Shown: positions 25,716-35,675, counted from the stretch's first letter. The stretch: DNA of 64,000 nt from Bacteroidales bacterium UBA3824 (GCA_002393195.1 DGIK01000079.1:1-64000), one strand, 5' to 3'. Numbers and translations are program-made. The notes: generated by a model from the letters alone, not told the origin.

Positions 25716-26990
25716 TTACTTCTCCTTAGAAATAGCCTTCGCAAACTTCCCTGTCTCCACCGCCCACGCATACGCAAGCACGACAGCAAGACCAATTGTA
25801 GGCACGATGAAGGAAATGTTGATGCCGACGGAATCCGATACAAGACCCTGCAACGGAGTGAGCAACGCCGCACCAAGAATCGCCATTATCAGACCTGACG
25901 CGCCAATCTTGGAATCCTTGCCAACATCTTCGAGCGCAAGACCGTAAATTGTTGGGAACATCAGCGACATAAAGAAACTGATGCCTGTGAGCGCAATGAT
26001 ACAAGGTATGCCCGTACCTGACGTCAAAATCACTCCGAGACAAGGCACCAACGAAGCGGCGGCAGCCCATTTCAACAGTTTGGACGGGCGATGCCATTTC
26101 ATCAACCAAGTAAACAGGAACCTCGCCAAGCAGAAGCACACAATGCCAAGCAAATAATACGTGGACGCGCTCTCCTCGTTGATATTGAGTTCTTGCATCG
26201 CCAGACGTATCGAATACGACCAAACGCCGACCTGCGCACCTTCGTAAAAGAACAGAGCAACGACACCTCGGGTGTATTTTTTGATTTTGAAAAGCCTTGA
26301 AAATGCAGCCTTTACACTGTCCTTGCTATTGTCGCCGCCTTCGGGCATCTTTACGAGAAACACAATCACCATCAACGCCAACAACACAAAGCCAACTGCC
26401 ATATAAGTGCCAGTAACAGCGTCAAGTTCGTGTTGTTGAACTACTTTGAGGTCAATATCAGCCATTGCCTCGCGGTCTGCGGCGTTTGCGCTGTTGAGTT
26501 CAGAAAGAATGAAATACTTGCTCAACAGGATGCCGGTAATGCAGCCTATCGGATTGAGCGACTGAGCGATATTAAGTCTTCGCGTTGCCGTCTCTTGTGT
26601 GCCCATCGACATAATATACGGATTGGCAGCGGTTTCCAAAATAGAACATCCGCCCGCAAGCACGTAAATCGCGACAAGGTAGAACGCATACGAAGCAACT
26701 TTCGACGCCGGGAAAAACAGCATCGCGCCACCAGCATAAAGCAACAAGCCGAGCAATACGCCTGTTTTGTAACTGTAACGACGAATGAACAGCGCGGCGG
26801 GCAGCGCGAAACAGAAATACGCGCCATAAAACGCCGTCTGAATCAGCGATGTCTGCGTATCCGACATCGACATTATCTTCTTGAACGCGCTCAGGAGCGT
26901 GTCAGTCATATTGTTAGCCAATCCCCACAGGAAAAACAGCGAGGTTATTAGGCAAAATGGAATTAAATACTTTTTTTCAATTGTTTTCAT
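25716..26990 (-). CDS. fucP: Sugar:H+ symporter, FucP family
   Basis: 424 residues, about 12 membrane segments of the major facilitator fold. Diagnostic FucP pieces are FFLWGLANNMTDTLLSAFKKIM at the first helix, QTAFYGAYFCFALPAALFIRRYSYKTGVLLGL, ETAANPYI, RRLNIAQSLNPIGCITG and SLMFPTIYGLALEDVGKDSKIGASGLIMAI. The family takes up L-fucose or related sugars with a proton. No fucose catabolic genes are close, so the true substrate is open (glucose/galactose permeases belong to the same family). Single gene. Confidence 0.9.
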   Translation of the reverse strand: MKTIEKKYLIPFCLITSLFFLWGLANNMTDTLLSAFKKIMSMSDTQTSLIQTAFYGAYFCFALPAALFIRRYSYKTGVLLGLLLYAGGAMLFFPASKVASYAFYLVAIYVLAGGCSILETAANPYIMSMGTQETATRRLNIAQSLNPIGCITGILLSKYFILSELNSANAADREAMADIDLKVVQQHELDAVTGTYMAVGFVLLALMVIVFLVKMPEGGDNSKDSVKAAFSRLFKIKKYTRGVVALFFYEGAQVGVWSYSIRLAMQELNINEESASTYYLLGIVCFCLARFLFTWLMKWHRPSKLLKWAAAASLVPCLGVILTSGTGIPCIIALTGISFFMSLMFPTIYGLALEDVGKDSKIGASGLIMAILGAALLTPLQGLVSDSVGINISFIVPTIGLAVVLAYAWAVETGKFAKAISKEK

Positions 26991-27117
26991 AACTTATAAA
27001 TTAGGTTCGATTTTATTAGACAGTCGCAAAAGTAAGAAAACTTTTCATACCATCAAAAATATATTTGCAAATTACATATCGAATATTTACATTTGCGCAA
27101 ACAAAAACCGAATCAAA

Positions 27118-28296
27118 ATGGCTATGCCCCGAACCATCGCTGCCCAATACGTATTCACAAACGCGGGCGAACCCATCAAAAACGGCGCGGTAACATACGA
27201 CGAAGCCACAGGCAAAATATTATCAATCAAGCCGTTGACCACCGAAACCGCCAACACTGAATTTTATAACGGCGTACTCGTGCCGGGATTCGTAAACGCA
27301 CATTGCCACCTCGAACTCTCGCATCTCCGTGGCCTCATTCCGCCGTGCAAACAACTCACGGAGTTCCTATATAAAATAGTCAGGCTTAAAACAGAGCAAG
27401 TATTCAGCGACGAAATCTGCCTTGCCGCCGACCAAGCGATGTACGACGCGGGCATCAACGCCGTCGGCGACATATCAAACACCTCAGATACTGCCTGCAC
27501 AAAAAGCCGCAGCAAAATCCGTTATCGCAATTTCATAGAACTACTTGGCACCACGGAAGAACGCATCGACCTCAACAACTTGACATTCCGCAGTGTAGCC
27601 AAATCATTGAAATACAGCAATAATTGCACCGTACACGCCGTGCCGCACTCGCCATATTTTGTGAGCGATGCACAATTTGATGACATCAACGCCCTCAACG
27701 CCGCCAACCGATCCGTAATCTCAATCCACAATCAAGAAACCGCCGCCGAAAACGATTTATATATCTCACATTCAGGGAGTTTTGTGGAATTATTTCCCGA
27801 CATAGTAGCCAACATCAAGACCACCGGCAAAAAATCGCTGCCATCATACGGACATCACCTCGCAGGATACGACAATGTGATTTTAGTACACAACACTTAT
27901 TCACAGCGCGACGACTTTGAATACGCATTACAAACATTCAAGAACCCATATTTTGCACTCTGTCCCAAGAGCAACCTCTATCTCGAAGGTCGCCTTCCCG
28001 ACGTTTCTACAATGATGACAATGCGCCTCAACATCTGCCTCGGCACCGATTCTCTAAGTAGCAACGATACTCTATCAATACTTGAAGAAATGAAAGTTAT
28101 AGTACAGAATTTCAGGCAAATCTCGTTCAACGATATTTTACGAATGGCAACCATCAACGGTGCAAAAGCCCTGAAATTCGACGACGAATACGGCACATTG
28201 CAAGTAGGCAAAACACCAGGATTGTTATTGTTGGAAGATTTTGATTTTCAAGAGTTTAATATTTGCAAGGAGACGACGGTGAGGAGGATATGTTAA
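27118..28296 (+). CDS. Amidohydrolase (MTA/SAH-deaminase-like)
   Basis: 392 residues from MAMPRTIAAQYV, chosen because upstream sequence is non-coding promoter. GFVNAHCHLELSHLRGLIPP holds the HxH metal motif, followed by a VPHSPYFVSD stretch, SIHNQET, LVHNTYS and the Asp-bearing LGTDSLSSNDTLSILEEM. This is the subgroup of amidohydrolases that deaminate adenosine-like or guanine-like rings; in Bacteroidota some take part in the futalosine menaquinone route, but no mqn genes are seen here, so the substrate is open. It ends convergently with the MBL-fold gene, overlapping it by 4 bases. Confidence 0.8.
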   Translation: MAMPRTIAAQYVFTNAGEPIKNGAVTYDEATGKILSIKPLTTETANTEFYNGVLVPGFVNAHCHLELSHLRGLIPPCKQLTEFLYKIVRLKTEQVFSDEICLAADQAMYDAGINAVGDISNTSDTACTKSRSKIRYRNFIELLGTTEERIDLNNLTFRSVAKSLKYSNNCTVHAVPHSPYFVSDAQFDDINALNAANRSVISIHNQETAAENDLYISHSGSFVELFPDIVANIKTTGKKSLPSYGHHLAGYDNVILVHNTYSQRDDFEYALQTFKNPYFALCPKSNLYLEGRLPDVSTMMTMRLNICLGTDSLSSNDTLSILEEMKVIVQNFRQISFNDILRMATINGAKALKFDDEYGTLQVGKTPGLLLLEDFDFQEFNICKETTVRRIC

Positions 28297-29114
28297 ACCT
28301 CAATCCTCGCCCCCACCCCAAACACGTGAAACTTATCAAACATTTTATCAGACAACACCTTGCACGCCTCATCGCCAGTGCAATGGCTTGTGTAGAGGTG
28401 CATTTGTGGATATTTTTTTGAAATTAATTCCGCCAACCTTGCCACATCGTCCCCCTCGCCATTCAGCAAATGAAGCCCGCCGACAAAGGTTGTTAATTCA
28501 TTGCAATTCATATATTTGCAACATTCATCCGCAATATTCAACAATCCGCAATGTGAACACGGCGACACCACGACAAGACCTTCGTCGGTCTTAATCGTCA
28601 ACACCAACTCATCATCGGCAGTGTAAGGCGACATTCCCCCACCCTTTTCCACAAAAAGATAACGGTTGCCATTCGGTTGCGGGAATGATTGACGGCGTGT
28701 AAAAACGCAACCAATTTTATTATCAATCAAATAATTATCATCTATAAAAATAAACCTTTCGATATTCTGATTGATAACCTCCACATCCGGCGACAGCGAA
28801 TGAAATTTGCCGCCACGGTTGCTCCAATACTGATAATCTCGCACAAGACGCGACGCAATGATTTTGGCAGTCTTATTAATCTCCACAAACCTCCGCAATC
28901 CGCCCGTATGGTCAACGTGTCCGTGCGAAAGTATCAGATAATCGACAGTTTCAATATCCACGCCCAACTTTTCAGCATTGTCAAAAGCCTTGCCCGAAAG
29001 CCCCGTATCAACAAGAATGCTGAGAGTTTTGGTTTGCACATGCAAAGATAGACCGTGCTCCGAGACGAGGGCCGGATTAGAATTGCGATTGTCGATGAGG
29101 ATGGTGATTTTCAT
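28293..29114 (-). CDS. MBL-fold metallo-hydrolase
   Basis: 273 residues. LILSHGHVDHTGGLRRF is the HxHxDH zinc motif, with the earlier LVDTGLSG and later SPCSHCGLLNIADE and TFVGGLHLLNG strands. This combination marks the subgroup related to dihydropterin phosphate synthase-like hydrolases (DHPS-type MBL proteins), which is soluble and of uncertain substrate. It lies 57 bases after hrpB in the same direction and may be the last gene of that operon. Confidence 0.85.
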   Translation of the reverse strand: MKITILIDNRNSNPALVSEHGLSLHVQTKTLSILVDTGLSGKAFDNAEKLGVDIETVDYLILSHGHVDHTGGLRRFVEINKTAKIIASRLVRDYQYWSNRGGKFHSLSPDVEVINQNIERFIFIDDNYLIDNKIGCVFTRRQSFPQPNGNRYLFVEKGGGMSPYTADDELVLTIKTDEGLVVVSPCSHCGLLNIADECCKYMNCNELTTFVGGLHLLNGEGDDVARLAELISKKYPQMHLYTSHCTGDEACKVLSDKMFDKFHVFGVGARIEV

Positions 29115-29171
29115 ACAATATTTTTTTTGATTGACGATATAAAAAACTGTTGAACAAAAAGGATGTCAAGC

Positions 29172-31661
29172 CTATTGCGTTTTTCTTTTCACCCCTCTCA
29201 CCGCCTCCTCCTTCTCTGGCTCGTCGGGCCAAACGTGTTTTGGGTAGCGGGCGCGGAGTTCTTTGCGGACTTCAAAGTAGGCGTCTGCCCAAAAACTGCG
29301 GAGGTCGCTCGTTACTTGGACAGGCTTATAGCCGGGCGATAGCAAGTGCATCAGGACGGGGATTGTGCCGTTGCAAATGCGCGGGGTGTCGTCCATTCCA
29401 AAACATTCCTGCAATCGTACCGCCAATATGGGCTGCGAACCATCGGGTAAATATTTGAGGCGGATATTGCTGCCGCTCGGTACGCGGACGTGCGTAGGAG
29501 CAAGAGTGTCAAGGAGTTGCTGTTGATTAATATCCAAAATCGAATAACGGATGGCTTCGGCGAGATTGATTTTTTTGAGTTGGGCGGTGGTCGTTGCGCC
29601 GTTCAAGTAAGGAGCGAGCCAATTTTCGCAGTCGGCTATCAATGTTGGCGTTGAGACGTCGCGCCAATTGCCATCGGGATTCCAATGGCGGAGACTTAGG
29701 ATGCGGTTTTGGAGGCTGACGGTCTCCTCGTTCCAATCCAAAAGCACATCGCCCTCCTTCTTGATGGCGGCAATTACGGCAGATTCAATTAGGTCAGTAT
29801 CAGGATTTTGCAAAGGCTTTTCACTCAAGACTATCGAGCCGAGACACATTTGAGAAACCGACACGATGCCGCCTTTTTTGGTGTTCCAAGTGACAGATTC
29901 GCGGGTCTTAATCATCGGCCTCAACATCGTCGGGTCCAATGGCGAGGCGAGATGTATGCGTCCGATGCCGTCGCGGGCGTTGAGGGAGGCAATAGCAATC
30001 CAACTTTCGCCGGCGAGCGAGTCGTGGTAGTCCATCATCGCAATGCTGCCGTTGGTGAGCATGAATTGTGCGTTGTTGCCCGGGCGTGCGAAGGCAATGC
30101 GTCCCGGGTAAGCCTGCGCAAGTAGAAAACCCGTGTCAGTGGGGTCGATGGCGGAATTGTCGGCGGCATTGCAACCGAGCATCTTCCTGTATTGAAGGGC
30201 GTTGCGCTCGATGTTGTCGAGGGCGCGGTTATGACGATTTTCATTGCGATTGCGGCGGAGAGCCTCGATGCGGAGGTTGAAATCCGTGCCGGATTCCTTG
30301 GGCAGCGGGTCGCGGTTGTCTAATAGCGCGGCGATGTCGGCGGCAAGGGGCAGGAGATGTTCACGGCGGGCGGCGATGAGCATTTTTGCAATTCTCGGAT
30401 GCGTGGGAATGTTGCTGAGCTCGATGCCGGCGGGCGTGATGGCGTAGTTATCATCCAAAGCGTCAAGACGTTGCAAAAGTTCACGGGCGGTGGCGATGCC
30501 GCGACGGTCGGGCGGAGTGAGCCACGAAAGGTTTTCGGGGTTTGGCTCGCCCCAACGCGCAAGGTCGAGAACGAGCGGCGCAAGGTCGGCATACTCGATT
30601 TCGGGCTTGCGGTTGGGCTGCATGTATTGATTTTCAGACTTGTTCCACAGCCGGTAACAATATCCGTTGCTCACACGTCCGGCGCGTCCGGCGCGTTGTG
30701 TCGCCATGTCCAAGGAGATTTTGATAGTTTCGAGGTGCGAGAGCGACGTGTCGGGGTCAAATTTTTGAATCCTGCACAATCCGCTGTCCACCACTATCTT
30801 AACGCCTTCTATTGTGAGCGATGTTTCAGCAATTGAGGTTGCAAGTACGATTTTGCGGCGGCCTTGACGGTCGGGCATTATGGCTTCGGTCTGTTGTTGG
30901 AGCGGCAACATTCCATACAACGGATGTATGCGGATGTCTGGATTGTCGCGGAACGAATTGCGGAGGAGTTCTTCACATTTGCGGATTTCAGCCTCGCCGG
31001 GCAGGAATGCGAGTACGTCGCCGTCGTGTTGACGCATTGCCTTGCTGATTGTTGCGGCGGTCTGCGCGGCGGCGGTTGAAGGGTCGGTGCCACCTTCGTA
31101 AATTATCTCCACGTCATACATTTTTGCCTTGGCACTAATCACTGGTGCGTCAAGCATTTGGGCAATGTTGTCGCAATCAATGGTTGCAGACATTATGACG
31201 ATTTTGAGGTCGGGGCGCAATATCTGTTGACATTCCCTTACTAATGCTAATGCAAGGTCGGCATTGAGGCTGCGCTCGTGAAATTCGTCAAATATTATTA
31301 CACTGACGTCCTTTAACTCGTTGTCGCTCTGCAATCTCCGCGTCAAAATTCCTTCCGTCAATACTTCGATGCGCGTCTTGTCGCTGACGACGGATTCAAA
31401 CCTAACTCGGTAGCCAACTGTCTGTCCCACACGCTCTTCCATCATGTCTGACATCCTCGTAGCGATAGACCGTGCAGCGAGCCTTCGCGGTTCGAGCATC
31501 AGGATTTTTTCGTGGACGTTTGGGAGGTAGTTTTTCATTATCTCCAATGGCAACAGCGTGCTCTTGCCGGTGCCTGGTGGCGCGGTGATGACGATGCACT
31601 GATTGTTTTTCAGCGCGGTGATTACGTCAGGGACGATGGCTGAGATGGGGAGAGTGGGCAT
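29172..31661 (-). CDS. hrpB: ATP-dependent helicase HrpB
   Basis: 829 residues, DEAH-box superfamily 2. Walker A ITAPPGTGKSTLLPL, motif II FDEFHERSLNADLA, motif III MSATID, motif VI-like QRAGRAGR, plus the HrpB-specific C-terminal region (LLAQAYPGRIAFAR, RVPSGSNIRLKY and the closing VTSDLRSFWADAYFEVRKELRARYPKHVWPDEP). Full length for the family. HrpB unwinds RNA; its physiological role is poorly known. It follows the macro-like gene by 2 bases, so both are one operon. Confidence 0.95.
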   Translation of the reverse strand: MPTLPISAIVPDVITALKNNQCIVITAPPGTGKSTLLPLEIMKNYLPNVHEKILMLEPRRLAARSIATRMSDMMEERVGQTVGYRVRFESVVSDKTRIEVLTEGILTRRLQSDNELKDVSVIIFDEFHERSLNADLALALVRECQQILRPDLKIVIMSATIDCDNIAQMLDAPVISAKAKMYDVEIIYEGGTDPSTAAAQTAATISKAMRQHDGDVLAFLPGEAEIRKCEELLRNSFRDNPDIRIHPLYGMLPLQQQTEAIMPDRQGRRKIVLATSIAETSLTIEGVKIVVDSGLCRIQKFDPDTSLSHLETIKISLDMATQRAGRAGRVSNGYCYRLWNKSENQYMQPNRKPEIEYADLAPLVLDLARWGEPNPENLSWLTPPDRRGIATARELLQRLDALDDNYAITPAGIELSNIPTHPRIAKMLIAARREHLLPLAADIAALLDNRDPLPKESGTDFNLRIEALRRNRNENRHNRALDNIERNALQYRKMLGCNAADNSAIDPTDTGFLLAQAYPGRIAFARPGNNAQFMLTNGSIAMMDYHDSLAGESWIAIASLNARDGIGRIHLASPLDPTMLRPMIKTRESVTWNTKKGGIVSVSQMCLGSIVLSEKPLQNPDTDLIESAVIAAIKKEGDVLLDWNEETVSLQNRILSLRHWNPDGNWRDVSTPTLIADCENWLAPYLNGATTTAQLKKINLAEAIRYSILDINQQQLLDTLAPTHVRVPSGSNIRLKYLPDGSQPILAVRLQECFGMDDTPRICNGTIPVLMHLLSPGYKPVQVTSDLRSFWADAYFEVRKELRARYPKHVWPDEPEKEEAVRGVKRKTQ

Positions 31662-31663
31662 AA

Positions 31664-32056
31664 TTAACCTCCTATTACATCCATAAAACTCTGTGGTAGT
31701 GCGACGTTCTCCATTCCGACGGCGGCGGTGAAGAGGGGCGCGATTTCGCTGTCTTGGAAGCCGGCGATGCCGCAGCCGATTCTGGTTACGTAGAATATGA
31801 GTTCGGGGTGCTGTTTGGCAAATTTGATGAACTCATCGACGTATGGGCGGATGGTTTCGACGCCGCCTTGCATTGTCGGTATGGCGTAAGACTGTCCTTG
31901 AAGCCCGACGCCTTGTCCGAATATTGCGCCAAATTTTTCATTGGCAATCCTCGCCGCCCCGCCGTAATGGTGTCCTTGGAGATTGCTGCCGAATACAAAT
32001 ACTTCGTTTGCAGCGAGTTGTGTGATGCGATTTGGAGTGATTCTTTGGTTTGTCAT
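31664..32056 (-). CDS. Small macro-domain-like protein
   Basis: 130 residues. NEVFVFGSNLQGHHYGGAARIANEKFGAIFGQGVGLQGQSYAIPT and YVTRIGCGIAGFQDSEIAPLF follow the macro-like fold of the A1S_2505 type phage-associated proteins: a FGSN strand, a GGAA loop and a GCGxAG loop that would hold ADP-ribose-like ligands. The activity is not established. It is first in the operon with hrpB; the link between a putative ADP-ribose protein and an RNA helicase is suggestive only. Confidence 0.75.
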   Translation of the reverse strand: MTNQRITPNRITQLAANEVFVFGSNLQGHHYGGAARIANEKFGAIFGQGVGLQGQSYAIPTMQGGVETIRPYVDEFIKFAKQHPELIFYVTRIGCGIAGFQDSEIAPLFTAAVGMENVALPQSFMDVIGG

Positions 32057-32165
32057 AATTTTGTGTTTTGAATGTTTCGCAAAGTTACAAATGTTTTCGT
32101 GGATTGGAAATTATTTTTTGTTGCGGTAAACAAATTTGATTAATTTTGTGGAAAATATTATCATT

Positions 32166-33377
32166 ATGACTACAACAATTACTTACCGTGAACTATTGCC
32201 ATCGGAGGTGGGACTCCTGAAAACCTTTGTGTATGAGGCGATTTTTGTGCCGGAGGGCGTGGAGCCGCCACCGTTTGAGATTGTTTGCAAACCTGAGATT
32301 GCGCTGTATTACAACAACTTCGGGTCGGGCAATGCCGATTTTTGCATTGTTGCCGTGGACGGCTACAAGGTGGTTGGCGCGGTGTGGACAAGGATTATGA
32401 ATGACTATGGACATATCGACGACAATACGCCGTCTTTCGCTATCTCGCTTTTCAAGGAATATCGTGGTAAGGGAATTGGTACGACGTTGATGATAAAAAT
32501 GTTGGATGTGCTTAAAAATCATGGTTATAAACGTGCCTCGCTCGCCGTTCAAAAGGCTAATTATGCCGTGAAGATGTATAAGAAAGTTGGTTTTGAGATT
32601 GTGGACGAAAACGATGAGGAGTACATTATGGTTTGGAGAGGTCTTATGTTAGAAAAAGAAATTGCGGCTTATCTGTCCCGTAGTGGCAATAAGTCGTTGG
32701 ATGTCAAGGCGTTTTTGTTTGATATGGACGGTGTTTTGTTTGATTCGATGCCGTTTCACGCGAGGTCGTGGTGCAGCGCGATGAAGGAGTTTGGACTCTC
32801 TATCACCGAACAACAGGCGTATATGAACGAGGGGCGCACCGGCGCAAGCACCATCAACGAACTCGCCCTGCAACAATGGGGCAGGCAAGCCACTCAAAAG
32901 GAAATCGATGATATTTACAAGCGCAAGGTCGAACTTTTTGTATCGTGCGGTGATGCCGAGCCGATGAAGGGCGCGGTGGAGTTGCTCGAAAATATCCGCA
33001 AGGCGGGACTGAAAATTGTGCTTGTTACGGGCAGCGGTCAAAAGTCGCTGTTGAACAGGCTCAACCGATTTTTCCCCGGAATTTTTGCGCCCGAAAATAT
33101 GGTAACGGCTTACGACGTCAAGTATGGCAAGCCCAATCCCGAACCTTACCTGATGGGTTTGCAGAAGGCTGGCGTGAGTGCGTCGGAGGCGGTTGTGGTT
33201 GAAAATGCGCCGCTCGGCGTGAGGGCTGGTGTCGCCGCCGGAATTTTCACGATTGCCGTCAATACAGGCCCGCTGCCTGACGAGGTGCTTGCCAAGGAGG
33301 GTGCAAATGTGATTTTCCCGTCGATACAGTATTTGGCGGAGAATTGGGGCGAAGTGTGGAAAGAATTGAGGCGATAA
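32166..33377 (+). CDS. GNAT acetyltransferase - HAD phosphatase fusion
   Basis: 403 residues from MTTTITYRELLPSE. Residues 1-155 are a GNAT N-acetyltransferase (FKEYRGKGIGTTLMIKMLDVLKNHGYKRASLAV with the acetyl-CoA loop, and YKKVGFEIVDE). Residues about 170-403 are a HAD-superfamily hydrolase of the beta-phosphoglucomutase type: KAFLFDMDGVLFDSMPFH (motif I), IVLVTGSGQ (motif II), KYGKPNPEPYL (motif III) and VVVENAPLGVRAG (motif IV). One protein thus carries an acyltransferase and a sugar-phosphate phosphatase or mutase. The frame is continuous, so the fusion is real at the gene level. Single gene. Confidence 0.87.
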   Translation: MTTTITYRELLPSEVGLLKTFVYEAIFVPEGVEPPPFEIVCKPEIALYYNNFGSGNADFCIVAVDGYKVVGAVWTRIMNDYGHIDDNTPSFAISLFKEYRGKGIGTTLMIKMLDVLKNHGYKRASLAVQKANYAVKMYKKVGFEIVDENDEEYIMVWRGLMLEKEIAAYLSRSGNKSLDVKAFLFDMDGVLFDSMPFHARSWCSAMKEFGLSITEQQAYMNEGRTGASTINELALQQWGRQATQKEIDDIYKRKVELFVSCGDAEPMKGAVELLENIRKAGLKIVLVTGSGQKSLLNRLNRFFPGIFAPENMVTAYDVKYGKPNPEPYLMGLQKAGVSASEAVVVENAPLGVRAGVAAGIFTIAVNTGPLPDEVLAKEGANVIFPSIQYLAENWGEVWKELRR

Positions 33378-33424
33378 CCACGCTTTAGCGGAGAAATAAT
33401 GCGTATTTTTTCAACAATTTTCCC

Positions 33425-33462
33425 GTTACGCAAATAGATTGCGTACCGACGTTTTATCTTTG
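33425..33462 (+). promoter_or_regulatory. Shared operator-promoter, copy 1 (rtcB)
   Basis: An inverted repeat TACGCAA-ATAGA-TTGCGTA (33427-33445) lies 9 bases before a perfect -7 box TATCTTTG (33455-33462) and so covers the -33 region. The same block, base for base through 33480, stands before the unknown gene at 37510, and a variant stands before the Y-RNA/Ro60 unit. Confidence 0.85.
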
Positions 33463-33489
33463 GAGCGTCAAACTTAAAACGGAAGCATT

Positions 33490-34620
33490 ATGAAAGAAGT
33501 TGTTGGAAAATATTCCACGGCGAAGGTTTTTGCCGACAATGTGGACGAGGGATCGGTGTCGCAGATTGAGATCCTTTGCAATCAGGAATTTACGTCGGGC
33601 GCGAGGATTCGGCTGATGCCCGATGTGCACGTTGGCGCGGGCTGCACTATCGGCACCACGATGACAATTACTGACAAGATTGTGCCCAACCTTGTGGGAG
33701 TTGACATTGGCTGCGGTATGGAGACTGTGGTTTTCAGGGCGGGCAGCGCGACCGCCGAAAATTTTGACCCCGCCGCGTTGGACAGCGTAATACGCAGCAA
33801 GATTCCAAGTGGTTACGACATTCGCAAGGTGCCGCATCCGTATGCCAAGAACATTAAATTCAAGAATGTTCGCGGCGAATTTAACAGGAATCGTGCAATC
33901 CGCAGTGTGGGCACTCTCGGCGGCGGCAATCATTTCATCGAGGCTGACCGCGACGACGACGGCAACCTTTACATCGTTGTTCATTCGGGCAGCCGTCACG
34001 CAGGTCTCGAAATCGCCCAATACTATCAAAATGAGGCGTGGAAACAATTGAGCCACAATCAGAAAATGGATTTCCCAAAAGAATTGGCGTATATAAGTGG
34101 CTCATTGTTCTACGATTACCTCAACGATATGTACATAATGCAGTATTTTGCTTCAATGAACCGCAAGGCGATGATCGACGAAATCATCAATGGCTTGAAA
34201 ATCAACAAAAAAGACATCGTGGAGCAATTCACCACCATCCACAATTATATTGACCTCCACAATATGATTTTGCGGAAGGGTGCAGTGAGTGCGCAAAAAG
34301 GCGAGAAGTTGCTGATACCCATCAATATGCGCGATGGTAGCTTGATTTGCATCGGCAAGGGCAACGAGGATTGGAACTATTCTGCACCGCACGGAGCGGG
34401 CAGGATTATGAGCCGCCGTCAAGCCAAGGCGACTCTTAATTTAGAGGAATTTAAGGCGGAGATGGCGGGTATTTATTCCACGACCATCAATCTCGATACC
34501 ATCGACGAGGCGCCAATGGCATACAAGAATATGAATGATATTGTAGCCAACATCGAGCCTACCGCCGAAATTGTCAAGATTATCAAACCGATTTTCAACT
34601 TCAAGGCAGGGGATGAATAG
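33490..34620 (+). CDS. rtcB: RNA-splicing ligase RtcB
   Basis: 376 residues. Key RtcB motifs are all visible: MPDVHVGAGCTIGTTM, GVDIGCGMETV (Asp and Cys ligands of manganese), GTLGGGNHFIE, VVHSGSRHAG, and APHGAGRIMSRRQA with the His that takes the GMP. RtcB joins 2',3'-cyclic phosphate or 3'-phosphate RNA ends to 5'-OH ends, using GTP. The length matches the shorter bacterial type (about 370-400). No rtcA gene is present. It is controlled by the shared palindromic operator and is followed 35 bases later by a WYL regulator gene with its own -7 box. Confidence 0.95.
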   Translation: MKEVVGKYSTAKVFADNVDEGSVSQIEILCNQEFTSGARIRLMPDVHVGAGCTIGTTMTITDKIVPNLVGVDIGCGMETVVFRAGSATAENFDPAALDSVIRSKIPSGYDIRKVPHPYAKNIKFKNVRGEFNRNRAIRSVGTLGGGNHFIEADRDDDGNLYIVVHSGSRHAGLEIAQYYQNEAWKQLSHNQKMDFPKELAYISGSLFYDYLNDMYIMQYFASMNRKAMIDEIINGLKINKKDIVEQFTTIHNYIDLHNMILRKGAVSAQKGEKLLIPINMRDGSLICIGKGNEDWNYSAPHGAGRIMSRRQAKATLNLEEFKAEMAGIYSTTINLDTIDEAPMAYKNMNDIVANIEPTAEIVKIIKPIFNFKAGDE

Positions 34621-34655
34621 AAAAATTCATTACTTTTGCTGCAAAAACAACCGCT

Positions 34656-35675
34656 ATGCCCGCTAATAAGAATGCTCTAATACGTTATAAGACAATCGAC
34701 AACTGCCTGAGAAACAAGTATCGGCGGTGGACAATTGAAGATTTGGTTGATGCCTGTTCGGACGCGCTTTACGACTGCGAAGGCATTACCAAGGGTGTCT
34801 CTATGCGCACCGTCCAAAGCGACATTCAGATTATGCGCAGCGACAAACTCGGCTACAATGCGCCAATCGAAGTCTATGAAAATAAGTATTATAGATACTC
34901 AGACCCCGAATACAGCATTACCAAAATGCCTCTGTCGCAAAACGATTATGATGTGATAAAAGAGGCAACCGATATGCTTAGGCAGTTGTCTGATTTTGAG
35001 CAATTCAGTAGGTTTGATGATGTAATTGGCAGACTTGACGACAGCCTTGCCACGGGTCTGCATAAGCGCAAACCGATTATTCATTTCGACAGCGTTAAGG
35101 ATTTAAAAGGCTTGGAATTGCTTTCGCCGCTCTATCGCTACATAGACAATAGGCAGACGGTGAGGGTTATGTATCAGTCATTTAAGGCCGACGAGCCGAT
35201 GGAAATCATCTTTTATCCGTACTTGTTGAAGGAATTTCGCAATCGTTGGTTTATAGTCGGCTCTGACAACGACGCCAAGAAGGTTTTCAACCTCGCATTG
35301 GATCGCATCGTAAGTGTGGAACCCGTTGATGTCAAGTATGTTGAGAGTCCAAATTTTGATCCCGAACATTTTTTTGACAATGTTATTGGCGTAAGCACTT
35401 CCATTAAGAGTTATCCACGCCGTATCAATTTTTGGGCATCAAAAGAGCAAAGCAACTACATCAAAACCAAGCCGTTGCACCATTCTCAAAAACTCATCCA
35501 AGAAAACCCCGACGGCTCGTGCGAGTTTCAGATTAACGTTGTAATCAATTACGAACTGTTCTCGATGTTTTTGAGTTACGGCGCTGGTGTCAAGGTGATT
35601 TCCCCACCGGTGGTGGTAAAGTGGATGAAGGAACAGATTGAGGGGATGAAGAGGGCGTACGAGGATATCACGTAA
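34656..35675 (+). CDS. WYL-domain transcriptional regulator 1
   Basis: 339 residues. Residues 1-75 form a winged helix (RRWTIEDLVDACSDAL, GVSMRTVQSDIQIMRSDKLGY), then a linker, a WYL domain (about 165-245: LLSPLYRYIDNRQTVRVMY, FYPYLLKEFRNRWFIVGSD) and a WCX-type C-terminus (GVSTSIKSYPRRINFWASKEQ ... YGAGVKVISPP). The name-giving W-Y-L reads W-F-I here. WYL proteins sense ligands, often nucleic acids or nucleotides, and switch stress or defence genes. It is nearly identical to the regulator at 38391 except for the last 20 or so residues. I infer that it binds the shared operator. Confidence 0.88.
   Translation: MPANKNALIRYKTIDNCLRNKYRRWTIEDLVDACSDALYDCEGITKGVSMRTVQSDIQIMRSDKLGYNAPIEVYENKYYRYSDPEYSITKMPLSQNDYDVIKEATDMLRQLSDFEQFSRFDDVIGRLDDSLATGLHKRKPIIHFDSVKDLKGLELLSPLYRYIDNRQTVRVMYQSFKADEPMEIIFYPYLLKEFRNRWFIVGSDNDAKKVFNLALDRIVSVEPVDVKYVESPNFDPEHFFDNVIGVSTSIKSYPRRINFWASKEQSNYIKTKPLHHSQKLIQENPDGSCEFQINVVINYELFSMFLSYGAGVKVISPPVVVKWMKEQIEGMKRAYEDIT

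Noticed and set aside
33421-33489. Sigma-54 promoter before rtcB, as in enteric bacteria
   Set aside because: No TGGCAC-N5-TTGC pattern; instead a clear TATCTTTG -7 box of the Bacteroidota main sigma factor is present and no RtcR gene is seen.
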